DNA of 64,000 nt, taken from assembly GCF_014932895.1 (NCBI RefSeq), contig NZ_JACYOF010000007.1, positions 124,001 through 188,000 of the forward strand. Direction: 5' to 3'. The notes under the pieces were generated by a model, which worked only from the letters and a program-made list of their open reading frames with translations, made no database searches and had not been told where the DNA came from. Of this stretch, positions 46,556 to 55,514 are shown in pieces (positions within the stretch are counted from its first letter, which is position 1; each line of letters opens with the position of its first letter). The stretch is from Bacillus thuringiensis (GTDB lineage Bacteria; Bacillota; Bacilli; Bacillales; Bacillaceae_G). Position numbers and translations under genes: made by a program.

Positions 46556-47452
46556 TTAAATTGTACTATCGAAAACAATTGCCATTGCAGCCTTATATCC
46601 TTCAGCAGCAGCAACTATTAATGAAGACTGGCCTAATTTAGCTGTCTCCCCGGCTGCATAAACATTTTCCTGTGACGTACGCCCTGCCTCATCTATCATA
46701 ATGCTACTATTTCCATTTAATTTACAACCAAGTTGCTCTGCAAATTGATTTGGACGCGCAAAATTAGGTACAATAAATCCTCCAACTCTCTTGATTTCAA
46801 GTCCTGAACTAAATACTACTTTGTTTAAATAACCATCTTCACCATTTAATTTTTGAATAGGTTCAGTAATAACAGTTATATCTTTCCTTTGTAATTCATT
46901 CAATGTCGAAGCAGAAAGTTCATGACCGTTTGTAGCTATTACTAAATCTTTTGACCAGTTATAGACAAGTTTTCCTTTAAAAAGGGTTTGTTCTTCATCT
47001 TCTGAAATTATAATTAGAGGTTTATCCCTTAATTCCCATCCATCACAAGTTGGACAGCTGAATAAAGATTTCCCATAATACTTTCTGATATCTGGAATAG
47101 ATGGGAATTCCTCTTGAACACCTGTTGTCAATATGATTCTTTGGGCAACATATTCTACATCTTCTAACGTCTCAATTTTAAACAAACCGTTTGGCTGTTT
47201 TGTTATATTCATAACCGTATTTTGATAAAAATGAACTGATGGGTACTTTTTTACATCATTCAAAGCTATTTCTTTAAACTCTGCAGGTTTAATTCCATCA
47301 CGTGTAAGAAATCCATGTGATTCCTGAGTCACACGATTTCGATTTGTTCCATTATCAAATAATGCAACCTTTTTACGAGATCTTCCTAAAATCAAACTTG
47401 CATTTAGACCAGCCCCTCCTGCACCTATAACTGCACAATCAAATAATTCCAT
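46556..47452 (-). CDS. thioredoxin reductase-like NAD(P)/FAD disulfide reductase
   Basis: This 298-aa protein has the FAD motif AVIGAGGAGLNASLILGRSR, the redox pair Cys133-Pro-Thr-Cys136 in FSCPTCDGWELRD, and the C-terminal ENVYAAGETAKLG. It should pass electrons from NAD(P)H to a thioredoxin. I start it at 47452 because GGAGGAG lies just before that ATG. The annotated longer frame adds 12 residues without support. It is 133 bp upstream of the thioredoxin gene and 270 bp downstream of the Rrf2 regulator. Confidence 0.92.
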   Translation of the reverse strand: MELFDCAVIGAGGAGLNASLILGRSRKKVALFDNGTNRNRVTQESHGFLTRDGIKPAEFKEIALNDVKKYPSVHFYQNTVMNITKQPNGLFKIETLEDVEYVAQRIILTTGVQEEFPSIPDIRKYYGKSLFSCPTCDGWELRDKPLIIISEDEEQTLFKGKLVYNWSKDLVIATNGHELSASTLNELQRKDITVITEPIQKLNGEDGYLNKVVFSSGLEIKRVGGFIVPNFARPNQFAEQLGCKLNGNSSIMIDEAGRTSQENVYAAGETAKLGQSSLIVAAAEGYKAAMAIVFDSTI

Positions 47453-47724
47453 AATGTAACTCTCCTCCATAAATTGTTTAGAATACATGTAATATTAAAA
47501 ATGCCCATTTCTAAATATTACTACATTCATTCTAGTTCAAATTAAAGTTTACAACAGCATGATTCTTAGCTATAACCACTTGAAAATTCATAGAAATAAG
47601 CAAGCAAGAAGAATCTGAATTCAAAGTATTAAAGTTCTAAGATTTTTAAGCTTCAGAAATATAGACTTAATAGACCCTTTATATCTTTAATTATTTAAAA
47701 AATAATGGTGGACTAAATCCACTA

Positions 47725-48111
47725 CTATTTCTTCACAAAATCCGATATTTTTCTGTTTCTTAACTCATTCTCCAGTTTTTCTTCTGCAGATAGCATCACT
47801 TCTTTTATTACACACTTAGGATCATTATATAAACATCCATCAAACAAAGACGTTTTGCCTTCAATTGCATGTATAACATCTAAAAATGAGATATCATCCC
47901 AATTCTGACTTAGCGTATATCCACCATTGGCACCCGATACAGAGTTAATCATTCCTGCCTTTACTAATTTAGTTAGGATTTTAGACAAATAAGTAGAAGA
48001 AACATTTTGCATTTCAGCTAATTGTTGGACACCTACTCGTTTATCTGGTGTTTCCTTTGCAAGAAAAAGCATTGTGTGTAGTGCATAATTTGTAGCTTTA
48101 GAATATTTCAT
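47725..48111 (-). CDS. Rrf2-family transcriptional regulator
   Basis: This 128-aa winged-helix protein begins MKYSKATNYALHTMLFLA and has the recognition helix QQLAEMQNVSSTYLSKILTK. Cys93 and Cys100 (DGCLYNDPKC) could sense redox or bind a metal, but the three-Cys Fe-S pattern of IscR/NsrR is not complete. It lies upstream of the TrxR/Trx genes in the same direction and probably represses them until oxidative or thiol stress. Confidence 0.9.
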   Translation of the reverse strand: MKYSKATNYALHTMLFLAKETPDKRVGVQQLAEMQNVSSTYLSKILTKLVKAGMINSVSGANGGYTLSQNWDDISFLDVIHAIEGKTSLFDGCLYNDPKCVIKEVMLSAEEKLENELRNRKISDFVKK

Positions 48112-48228
48112 TACTGTTATTCACTCCAATAAAAGACTTTACATATCCATAATAACTGTGAATTTAAGTTATTTCAACATTTATGTCTTCATGTTGATCT
48201 TGAGCTTTAAATTAACTATTATATTAAC

Positions 48229-48243
48229 GGTTCTGTTGCAAAG
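48229..48243. mobile_element. IS6-family terminal repeat remnant
   Basis: GGTTCTGTTGCAAAG is the outer 15 bases of IS6/IS26/IS240-type terminal repeats. The partner end is not seen. The transposase fragment at 44.9 kb may come from the same element. Confidence 0.6.
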
Positions 48244-48320
48244 ATTCTCAAGAGATGGACAAGTATGTATGACTAAATATTATACAACTACAAGTAATTG
48301 TTACAATTCATTGTACGTCG

Positions 48321-48354
48321 AAAAGACGAAGTCTGTTTAAAAACTTCGTCTTTG
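48321..48354 (+). terminator. intrinsic terminator hairpin
   Basis: AAAGACGAAGT, loop of about 10 nt, ACTTCGTCTTTG. 11-bp stem. Confidence 0.65.
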
Positions 48355-48509
48355 CTTATATAGGGAATGAATGGTTTCAATTCCTATTAACGTACGGGAA
48401 GCATGACGAATGTTCTGAAGTATAGCTTACAAAAGTTACACCCTGATATTGCAATTGAATCTATTATGGTGTAATATACAATTTTCATTTTACTGTAGGA
48501 GGTATCTGT

Positions 48510-48922
48510 ATGAAAAGTTATGTACCATTTTCGGATTGCTAGGAAATCTATTAGGATTTTTCTATTCATTCTTTAGATATCTGGGAATGGGAATTGCATC
48601 CACACCTGATACTTGGAGAGTTGTTGATGAAATTAACGGTGTTATTCCAATAATCATATCAGGAGCAAGTACAATAAGTGGATTATTTCTACTATCACGA
48701 AAATATGTTAAACCTGTTTTCATTTTTATGATTCTTTCAACTTTAAATGCAATTTTCTTAATCATATACGATATGTTTAATTTTTATATAAATTCTCCTG
48801 AATCACTTGTTCCAGAATTTCTTTTTGACTATATCTTTATGAGTAGTCCTGTAATTTACCTAATACTTATAGGGATTACAACATTAAGTTTATATAAGCA
48901 ACAAGCCACACAACAACATTAA
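48510..48922 (+). pseudogene. four-helix membrane protein with a 1-nt frameshift near its start
   Basis: AGGAGG lies 7 bp before ATG 48510, but that frame (MKSYVPFSDC) stops after 10 codons. The long frame (IFGLLGNLLGFFYSFFRYLG and onward, to 48922) has no proper start and lies one base off. A single-base loss near 48523 joins them as MKSYV-TIFGLLGNLLG. The protein has about four membrane helices and no known domain. It may be a fresh pseudogene or a sequencing error. Confidence 0.6.
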
Positions 48923-48983
48923 TCACTACCACCTTGTAGACTTTACCCTCTTTTATTATCATTTATATATTAAACAAAAAGAC

Positions 48984-49014
48984 TTGAGCTTCACACTGTG
49001 TGAAGCTTTATAAT
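48984..49014 (+). promoter_or_regulatory. MerR-class promoter (copy 2), no gene downstream
   Basis: TTGAGC and TATAAT with a 19-bp spacer, containing the perfect 17-bp palindrome CTTCACACTGTGTGAAG. It points right, where no frame follows before the 3' end of the ANT(4')-like gene. A terminator-like hairpin lies at 49158-49194. Confidence 0.8.
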
Positions 49015-49157
49015 ATGGAAGTAACCATCCATGGTAAAAAAATAATAAACTCCTTAATGAGGTGCTATATATAAGTAGTATAAACAATCAAATAACATAT
49101 ACTGCGTTAAGACATTTCTCATCAAGATTTCCCTCAAAAAAATGTTAATTATACAGA

Positions 49158-49200
49158 ATTCTACATAAATTTCACATAGAAATTTATGTAGAATCTTTAC
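49158..49200 (+). terminator. 15-bp perfect hairpin after MerR promoter copy 2
   Basis: ATTCTACATAAATTT, loop CACATAG, AAATTTATGTAGAAT, then CTTTACTTTT. It would end a transcript of about 170-180 nt starting from the promoter at 48984. Confidence 0.55.
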
Positions 49201-49383
49201 TTTTAAACGATAAATATTCAAGCCAAAGGTCTATAGTTTAAAGAGTAAGCTCAAAGTATGAAAATAGGCTACCACCATAATCAACATTGTACGTATATCT
49301 AAATCCTAACTTGAGTAAAACCTTTTTGAGTTTTCGTTATAGCTTTATAAATTTCATGGTATTCTGTTTCCCAAAAAGCAGAT

Positions 49384-50154
49384 TTATTTTGATTGTACAG
49401 GCAAAACACTTGAACATTTTATCACGTAGTCATAGTTGGCTGACCAATTTAATAAATTCTCCCAATATTTTTCGCATGAATTAATAATTTGTTTTGAGTC
49501 AGAAAGATATCCCGACATTACCATTTTGCAGAGTTCGTCAAATCCATCAGGTTTATCGGCAAAAGACATAGCCTCAGGTAATACCTGAGCTGATGTTGTA
49601 AAATATCGTTTGTTGTGTAATCCTAAAATCATCGCACCTGTAGTTGATATTTTCATTGCCAATATAGGTAAGAATGTTTTGGGACCTTGAAATTCTATAT
49701 TTCTTAATTTCCCCATGTATTCATACATTTCCTCGACTAACGTTTTACAAATCGCCTCTTTGAAAAAACAATTTTCCACCGAACCAGCTTTTTGCCTTAA
49801 CTCTAGGAAAAATTCATTCGGGTCATAAATCGGAGATATATTGAAAAATTGTCCATGTGTAAGCGGCCAATCTTCCTCTACTGTGGTGGCCTCTTCTATA
49901 ATATCTTTTGCGCAATCAATGTTTACCTCTGCCTTCCAATCTCCTGATGTCCATTCATAGCTATAACCCTCTTCTAAGGAATTTAAAATACATTTAATTT
50001 CAATATCAGAATAGGGACCATCTGTTTTCCTAGCTAAAGAGCCATAGATCCCAATAGCTTTAACGTTTGAACCATATTTCACTAATACTTGATTTGCTAT
50101 CGTATAAGCAATTTCCATTCTTTCCTCTCTTGTCACTTTTCTTGGGCCGATCAT
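49384..50154 (-). CDS. ANT(4')-like aminoglycoside nucleotidyltransferase
   Basis: This 256-aa protein aligns along its full length with kanamycin nucleotidyltransferase ANT(4')-I: TREERMEIAY, KAIGIYGSLARKTDGPYSDIE, DWPLTHGQFF, GPKTFLP, and MVMSGYLSDS. The two acidic metal ligands in DIE are present. The known enzyme adenylates the 4'-OH of kanamycin-type drugs. Activity here is inferred. A MerR-class promoter lies 370 bp upstream, as for drug-induced genes. A second nucleotidyltransferase (AadA type) is at 62111-62911. Confidence 0.9.
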   Translation of the reverse strand: MIGPRKVTREERMEIAYTIANQVLVKYGSNVKAIGIYGSLARKTDGPYSDIEIKCILNSLEEGYSYEWTSGDWKAEVNIDCAKDIIEEATTVEEDWPLTHGQFFNISPIYDPNEFFLELRQKAGSVENCFFKEAICKTLVEEMYEYMGKLRNIEFQGPKTFLPILAMKISTTGAMILGLHNKRYFTTSAQVLPEAMSFADKPDGFDELCKMVMSGYLSDSKQIINSCEKYWENLLNWSANYDYVIKCSSVLPVQSK

Positions 50155-50430
50155 ACATCATTTCTCCTTTTTAATAAAATTATAAATGGGATAATATATG
50201 AATGGTCAAGGAGGACCACGGGCTTAACGGGGAATTTTATCTGCTGTCATTTAATAACACCTCGTAATAAAAGTATAATTTATTTACTTTCACCTCCATT
50301 TATACATTTGAATTATAAGTGAAGGTACTTGGGAGTACTAGGCTTAAAAACCATCTAATCTATTTTCTATTAGTGTTGATAAAAGATGAAATATAACTCT
50401 TTCTGTAAGCACAAAAGTAAGAGTTCGATT

Positions 50431-50655
50431 GTCTTCTTTCCTTTCGTTATGGACTTTACCTTATAAGAACATCTCTACTTCATTAATCCGTAGGAACTAA
50501 CTATTTCTACTAGGGTACGGTCACATTATAAACCTTCACATAGTGTAAAGCTCAAGCCCTCAAAGAAAAAGACGTTTATACGAGAGAAGAAATCCGGCAA
50601 ATACTCCAAGAACCCCAACGAATGGTAGCAGTACGGTTTCTAATACACAAAAATA
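50431..50655. repeat. 225-bp direct duplication, left copy (D1)
   Basis: Aligns with 55515-55739 in the same orientation over about 225 bp, with no net length change. Shared phrases are GAACATCTCTACTT, ATTTCTACTAGGG, CGGTCACATTATAA, CTCAAGCCCTCAAAGAAAAA and TTTCTAATACACAAAAATA. It carries a MerR-class promoter and part of an unknown frame. Confidence 0.85.
50525..50555 (-). promoter_or_regulatory. MerR-class promoter (copy 3), toward the ANT(4')-like gene
   Basis: On the minus strand, TTGAGC and TATAAT with a 19-bp spacer containing CTTTACACTATGTGAAG. It faces the nucleotidyltransferase at 49384-50154. Confidence 0.78.
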
Positions 50656-50857
50656 TGTGGAAGGATCGCCTCTTTATTGTCAGTAAAAGTATTTTGAACG
50701 GATTGGGATCTTCTTATCACGACAAACGATGGGAAATTGGTTATTATATAAGGCTAATCGATGATTAGCGGTTTTGTATGAAAGGATGCATGAACATCTA
50801 CTTACTCGAATCACCCTAAGTTAAGGTTGCTCTTCCAACTTTAAAAATTTTATAACA

Positions 50858-51658
50858 TTAGTTGGTTTTTATGGCAATACTAACTTCAGTGACATATTCA
50901 TGTTTATCTAATGTAATAAACTCATCTGTATAAAATTTTTCTATAAAAGGGCCATCTAATTGGTATCCATTCGAATGAGCCCAGTCATTTAGAGCACCAT
51001 AAGCATAACTAATACTGTCATAGTTGCCTATATGTATTGTATATATAAAATTTTTTCCTTCAAAAAATTTTATTCTAGTATCTTTTACTTCATTTTCAAA
51101 TACTATCGGTTGACAAACTTCTACATCATACCGAGAAAAATCTCCGTCCTCGATTGAATGAAAAATTGCAAAATGTTTATCTCTCAATATTGGATTCAAT
51201 TGATTTACTGATTTTTGCAGTTGATGAATTAATAATTCTAAACCATCATCATCTACTACGTTCCTTAAGCATAAAGCATAAAATGGTTTTCTTACTCCCA
51301 CAAATACATCATATGCGTTCGCCCTATTTGTAGTATTCCTGGGCTCAATAATGGCTTTCATTTCTTCAATAGCATGAGAATATTCAGTTGTTTTTTCATA
51401 CAATTCAGTAATTTTATGCTGATATACGTCTTTAATTGCTGTCGAATCCATTTTCAGTACATTCTTTATTTCATCAATTGAAAAATAGTATTTACGTAAT
51501 AATTTTATTTTATTAACTATTGCAATATCATCGTTAGTATAATATCGATAACCATTCAATTTATCTTTTCTTGGCTTTAATAAATTCTTCTCATCATAAT
51601 ATCTTAACATTCTTTGTGATATTTTATTTATCTTTGAAAATTCTCCAATTTTGTACAA
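50858..51658 (-). CDS. MerR-family regulator with GyrI-like effector domain
   Basis: This 266-aa protein has an N-terminal MerR HTH (YKIGEFSKINKISQRMLRYY, KLNGYRYY), a coiled-coil dimer helix (about 75-110) and a C-terminal GyrI-like/BmrR-type drug-binding domain (about 120-266). Such proteins bind between overlong -35/-10 elements and activate when bound to a cationic drug. Four promoters of this class lie within 12 kb, so it is the likely controller of the efflux pump and nucleotidyltransferase. This is inference. Confidence 0.92.
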   Translation of the reverse strand: MYKIGEFSKINKISQRMLRYYDEKNLLKPRKDKLNGYRYYTNDDIAIVNKIKLLRKYYFSIDEIKNVLKMDSTAIKDVYQHKITELYEKTTEYSHAIEEMKAIIEPRNTTNRANAYDVFVGVRKPFYALCLRNVVDDDGLELLIHQLQKSVNQLNPILRDKHFAIFHSIEDGDFSRYDVEVCQPIVFENEVKDTRIKFFEGKNFIYTIHIGNYDSISYAYGALNDWAHSNGYQLDGPFIEKFYTDEFITLDKHEYVTEVSIAIKTN

Positions 51659-51755
51659 ATCACAAACACCTCCTAACTAAATATAATGAATCCATTAATT
51701 CATTTATAAACATGTTAGTGCTTCCCTAATTATAATATCAACATTTTTACTTTCC

Positions 51756-51908
51756 TTACATAGTAATAACTGACCATTTAAAATAAAATACTCTTGCTAT
51801 CCCCATAATTTTGTCTACGCCATACTCATCATCCGCCGCACCAGAAGTTTCTAGTGCGGAATCATAATGAGCTGTTAATACAATCGTATTATTATTAACC
51901 GATATCCC
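51756..51908 (-). pseudogene. M28-type metallopeptidase fragment
   Basis: On the minus strand, one frame reads SVNNNTIVLTAHYDSALETS, then GAADDEYGVDKIMGIA. The HYDS…GADD pattern is the zinc-site core of M28 peptidases. A TAG stop lies just upstream and the rest of the enzyme is missing. It is a short decayed fragment between the MerR gene and the GNAT fusion. Confidence 0.5.
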
Positions 51909-52179
51909 TTCCTAGATAATTGCAACTATTGCTCTTCACCTATTTTTGTAGCATACTTCACATCCTCAATATACTTATCTATTTCCCAATATCTTCTATA
52001 GAAGGATTGAAAAATTGACTAAAACTTATAAAAACGTTAAGAATGCGAGCAATGTTGCAAAAAAGGTAGTCTTCTTTTTTTATCTATACTTCTTTTAACT
52101 CTTTTCTTTTGATCAAACTTATATCTGTTTCTTTCGGCTCTTTCGCGCACTCTAAGTAATTTCTACTCACGCTTCCATT
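51909..52179. other. intergenic, no gene seen
   Basis: AT-rich DNA downstream of the GNAT fusion. No clear terminator or frame. Confidence 0.4.
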
Positions 52180-55100
52180 TTATTCATTGTGTGTTCCTTC
52201 CATATCAATGGATTCATGTCTAAAAGGAAAGGATATTCGCCGTAATGCTTCCATTCCCTCAGCAGGAAGCAACTTATCTGAAAAGACGAAAAATATCGGT
52301 GCCGAACGGAAATGGTTTCCGTGTGATAAGTAAACATTCCTTGAGAACGACAGGCAACCGATGTCCTTATTGGTATAGAATGAAGGACGGTTGACGGTTT
52401 CGTTGGTCACAATTTGCATTACTCCGTCGCGGCCCTCAAAGCCGAAGCTATAGTCTTTCGTTTCACGCACGTTGATTTCATCTTTTCCAATGGCGTAATG
52501 TAGTATTTTACCATCAGGTGCGAAAGTACGTAGCCAGCCACTGTCCGTTCCGAACTCACCGGAATTGACTGACGATGCAGATTCACCATTCTTGTTAGAA
52601 GCACCGGATTTGTCAAAAGGAAGAAACAACTGGCTGATTGCTAATTTCTTTAAATAAGTGCCAGTATTTTGATGGATATCGGTCATGTAAGCAAGTACTG
52701 GTGCTCCAGGAAGCATCAGGTAGTAACTGTCTACTATTGTTCCTTTATAGATTTCGTGCTGCTGAATGGACTGACGGATTCGGATGCCGGACCAGACGTT
52801 GCCTTTGTCATCGGTAACACAGACGAAGCTGGTGGAATTTTCTTCCTTGCAGACTGAAGACGGGCTCATATCTTCAAACTGATCGGTTAAACCACCAATC
52901 CAAGGATTCCACCAGGACTTTATTCCGTACTCTGGAAATCCAGAGGCGAGCCATTCCCTACCTTGTACCATAAGCGAGTGTAGAGCTGGATAATAATCTG
53001 GTGCAGCAGAAATTCGAATTAATCCATTGTCTGCTTCATATATCGGGTATTCCGCCTCCGTATACACGGTACTACGAACTGGATTTCCTGATACCGGGAA
53101 TAAGGCGCTATAGTACGTTTCTTGCTGCGATCCAAGCCGAGCATCCAACTGAATGACGCTGCAAGGAGACGATGGGGAAGGTAAAACAAAAGAGGCTTCC
53201 TTAACGCCCTCATCCGCAGATATTATCCTTTGAGTTGCCGGACGGGCTTCGCCTGTGTAAAGGATGGACAACTCGCCCTCCCAAACATTCTGTTTGACAT
53301 CATGCAATACAACCTTTACTTTCTGAGAATCCGACGTTACGAATGGATTTCCTTCATTGGCTAGCAACTCCAAGTGATTGACGGGCAACTGGGGAATTTC
53401 AAAGTTTGTCTGCTTCAAGGCAAAATCCCGAAATTCATTCCAATCGTCAAAACCACCTATCGAAATAAAAATTGTTTCTGAAGCTTTCATCTCTCCAGAT
53501 TCCAATGAATAGATAACATTCTCCAGTTCCAGATACTGCTCTCCGAAATACATTCGGTAACTGTCCGACCAACAAATTCCGTATGCGGTTTGGTCACTGC
53601 GTGCAAAGATCCATGGCTCGCTAACCTTAGTGCTATTCCAATATTCATGGTTATTTCCATGGGAATCATTCAATTCAACGATGCGGCCACCATAAGGCAG
53701 CGTCAATCGGTACAAATCCGAATAGATACGTCGGGAAAGCCAGATTTCTCGAGAGACTGGCATCCTCGAATCATTTTCCAACTCATGCCATAGCTTTACA
53801 GTTCCATCAGCGTAGAGCAACGTGCAGAGGTGCAACAAAAGTTGAGGAAAAGCGTCCGACCTATAGGTATGCCGGAATCCAATTGCGCCACGCTCTTCAC
53901 AAATTTCGACACGCATAGGTTTTTTACGTGTAAATTCACTCGAATACGGTTTGCCGATGGACGGTGGCAGCAGCAGAATTTCTTCACCTTTCCAGTTTAC
54001 GTTCCGAAATGATAACTCATTATGCTCCTTGTCATAATGAAGACTGAACCTACCGTTCCAGGCAATCCAACCGCTGTCTGTTTCTCCTGCGACCATCGCG
54101 CCAGGCCCTCCAAAAGCACCACCAACGGTAGAGGTAAACACCACCTCTGCTCCATTGTCTGGAACGGCCCGAATTTGTGGCCGTTCATGATAGAAGCCGT
54201 AATCCAGTAGGCGGTAAGGAATGGAAAGCGAAACTCTTTCTTTTGCTTGCAGCCTCTTTTCGAAGGTTTGATGCTCGAAAGTAATCCAGCCTGTAGCTGG
54301 CATGGTAAAAGAAAACACGACAGGCTGTGCAAAATTATTTTGTATATCTAGATACATCGTATAATTGCCACCTAGCGCATGTCTAATTGTAGGAACTCTC
54401 ATTTTGACACTAGCCGGAAATTTCGGTATGAGGCCAACCTTCAACAGCACTTCAAAGCCATTTATTCGAACTTGGGTCTTTACAGCAGGGCAAGTGCGCC
54501 ATTCACTTTGTGGTTCCTCAATTGCGTCAACAAAATAGTTCGCAGTAATCTGACGTTCTCCCTCAACTAACAATTCGTCCTGCCAATCAAAAGCGATATT
54601 GTGATCTGATTGCCCCTTGAATTCTAGCTTAAGCGGGGCACCCGATTTGTTGACAATCCGGTATTCAACTTTATAATCGTTCCCAAATACAGGTTCTGCT
54701 TGCTCTGCAGTAGTAGATAACAAAAAGTCTTCCGTCTCGATGAGGCAGATACCACGGCTTCTGCGTTCAATGTCGACACGAAGCGATTTACCTTCATTGT
54801 TAGTCCAGACGTAGGTATATGTCTCAAATCCATTTTCTTTATGTCCGTCCGGTTTGATTTCAATTGCTTGTCTCAGATCTTCATACCAGTCAAATTCGTG
54901 AAAATAGGAGGTGAGCGCTTCACAAGTTACAATCTGTGGAATAAAATTCATAAAATGCACTACATCTTCACGATTTTCCCAGAAAAAACCACATCTCTTA
55001 TACAAGGGTACAGCTTTCATATTTGCTTCCCAAGTATATAGGTCGACACGTGGCCATCCCATTCGAATTGTTTCTTCTACTGCCTGTAGCACTAGCCGTT

Positions 55101-55383
55101 TGCCAATCTTATGTCCGTGAAAATCTGGACGAACGTTCAGCAACTGAATATACAGTGCACCAGTGTCCTCACGATATTCGCCCAAACTACAGTATCCAAC
55201 CACCTCATGATTACAGATGGCAAGAAACACCGCGATGGCGTCTGAGTTTTCTTCGCTTTGCCGGATCTGTTCGGCAGAACGGACGGAAGATCCTCCACCC
55301 CATTCGTCGTTGCTGTGGTTCCACATTTTAGCTATTTCTGCCGCATATTTAGGATGATAAGGTACAATATCTACAATCGTCAT
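52180..55383 (-). CDS. 1067-aa GNAT acetyltransferase fused to a very large beta-rich domain
   Basis: Residues 1-150 form a GNAT N-acetyltransferase domain (VFLAICNHEVVGYCSLGEYR, VRPDFHGHKIGKRLVLQAV, YKRCGFFWENRED). The remaining 900 residues are beta-rich and free of membrane segments. They contain FGGPGAMVAGETDSGWIAWN, LWHELENDSRMPVSREIWLS, and WWNPWIGGLTDQFEDMSP, which gives the look of a carbohydrate- or galactose-mutarotase-like fold. The function is unknown. There is no signal peptide. The gene appears less AT-rich than its neighbours, which suggests transfer. It is bracketed, together with the MerR gene, by the 225-bp duplication, and a MerR-class promoter lies 226 bp upstream. Confidence 0.85.
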   Translation of the reverse strand: MTIVDIVPYHPKYAAEIAKMWNHSNDEWGGGSSVRSAEQIRQSEENSDAIAVFLAICNHEVVGYCSLGEYREDTGALYIQLLNVRPDFHGHKIGKRLVLQAVEETIRMGWPRVDLYTWEANMKAVPLYKRCGFFWENREDVVHFMNFIPQIVTCEALTSYFHEFDWYEDLRQAIEIKPDGHKENGFETYTYVWTNNEGKSLRVDIERRSRGICLIETEDFLLSTTAEQAEPVFGNDYKVEYRIVNKSGAPLKLEFKGQSDHNIAFDWQDELLVEGERQITANYFVDAIEEPQSEWRTCPAVKTQVRINGFEVLLKVGLIPKFPASVKMRVPTIRHALGGNYTMYLDIQNNFAQPVVFSFTMPATGWITFEHQTFEKRLQAKERVSLSIPYRLLDYGFYHERPQIRAVPDNGAEVVFTSTVGGAFGGPGAMVAGETDSGWIAWNGRFSLHYDKEHNELSFRNVNWKGEEILLLPPSIGKPYSSEFTRKKPMRVEICEERGAIGFRHTYRSDAFPQLLLHLCTLLYADGTVKLWHELENDSRMPVSREIWLSRRIYSDLYRLTLPYGGRIVELNDSHGNNHEYWNSTKVSEPWIFARSDQTAYGICWSDSYRMYFGEQYLELENVIYSLESGEMKASETIFISIGGFDDWNEFRDFALKQTNFEIPQLPVNHLELLANEGNPFVTSDSQKVKVVLHDVKQNVWEGELSILYTGEARPATQRIISADEGVKEASFVLPSPSSPCSVIQLDARLGSQQETYYSALFPVSGNPVRSTVYTEAEYPIYEADNGLIRISAAPDYYPALHSLMVQGREWLASGFPEYGIKSWWNPWIGGLTDQFEDMSPSSVCKEENSTSFVCVTDDKGNVWSGIRIRQSIQQHEIYKGTIVDSYYLMLPGAPVLAYMTDIHQNTGTYLKKLAISQLFLPFDKSGASNKNGESASSVNSGEFGTDSGWLRTFAPDGKILHYAIGKDEINVRETKDYSFGFEGRDGVMQIVTNETVNRPSFYTNKDIGCLSFSRNVYLSHGNHFRSAPIFFVFSDKLLPAEGMEALRRISFPFRHESIDMEGTHNE

Positions 55384-55514
55384 GTTTTCACCTCGTTTGG
55401 AATAAAAAATAGTTATTAATTGAAAATAAAATTATTACTTTTGATAAAATCTTTTTCCTATGTGGTTTGGTAGCGTTGGTGCTTGCTATTTGCCCACATA
55501 TATCCTTTCTTTAT

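Larger units (their letters stand above)
48112..48509. other. intergenic with IS6 end remnant and terminator
   Basis: Contains GGTTCTGTTGCAAAG (48229-48243), identical to the start of the IS6/IS26-family terminal repeat, and a stem AAAGACGAAGT/ACTTCGTCTTT at 48321-48354 with a T-run. No gene is seen. Confidence 0.55.
50155..50857. other. intergenic with duplicated promoter cassette (D1)
   Basis: Holds the left 225-bp copy (50431-50655) that recurs at 55515-55739, with a MerR-class promoter at 50525-50555. A plus-strand frame within it (KEKDVYTREEIRQILQEPQR, then VAVRFLIHKNMWKDRLFI) looks like a decayed gene. Confidence 0.5.
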
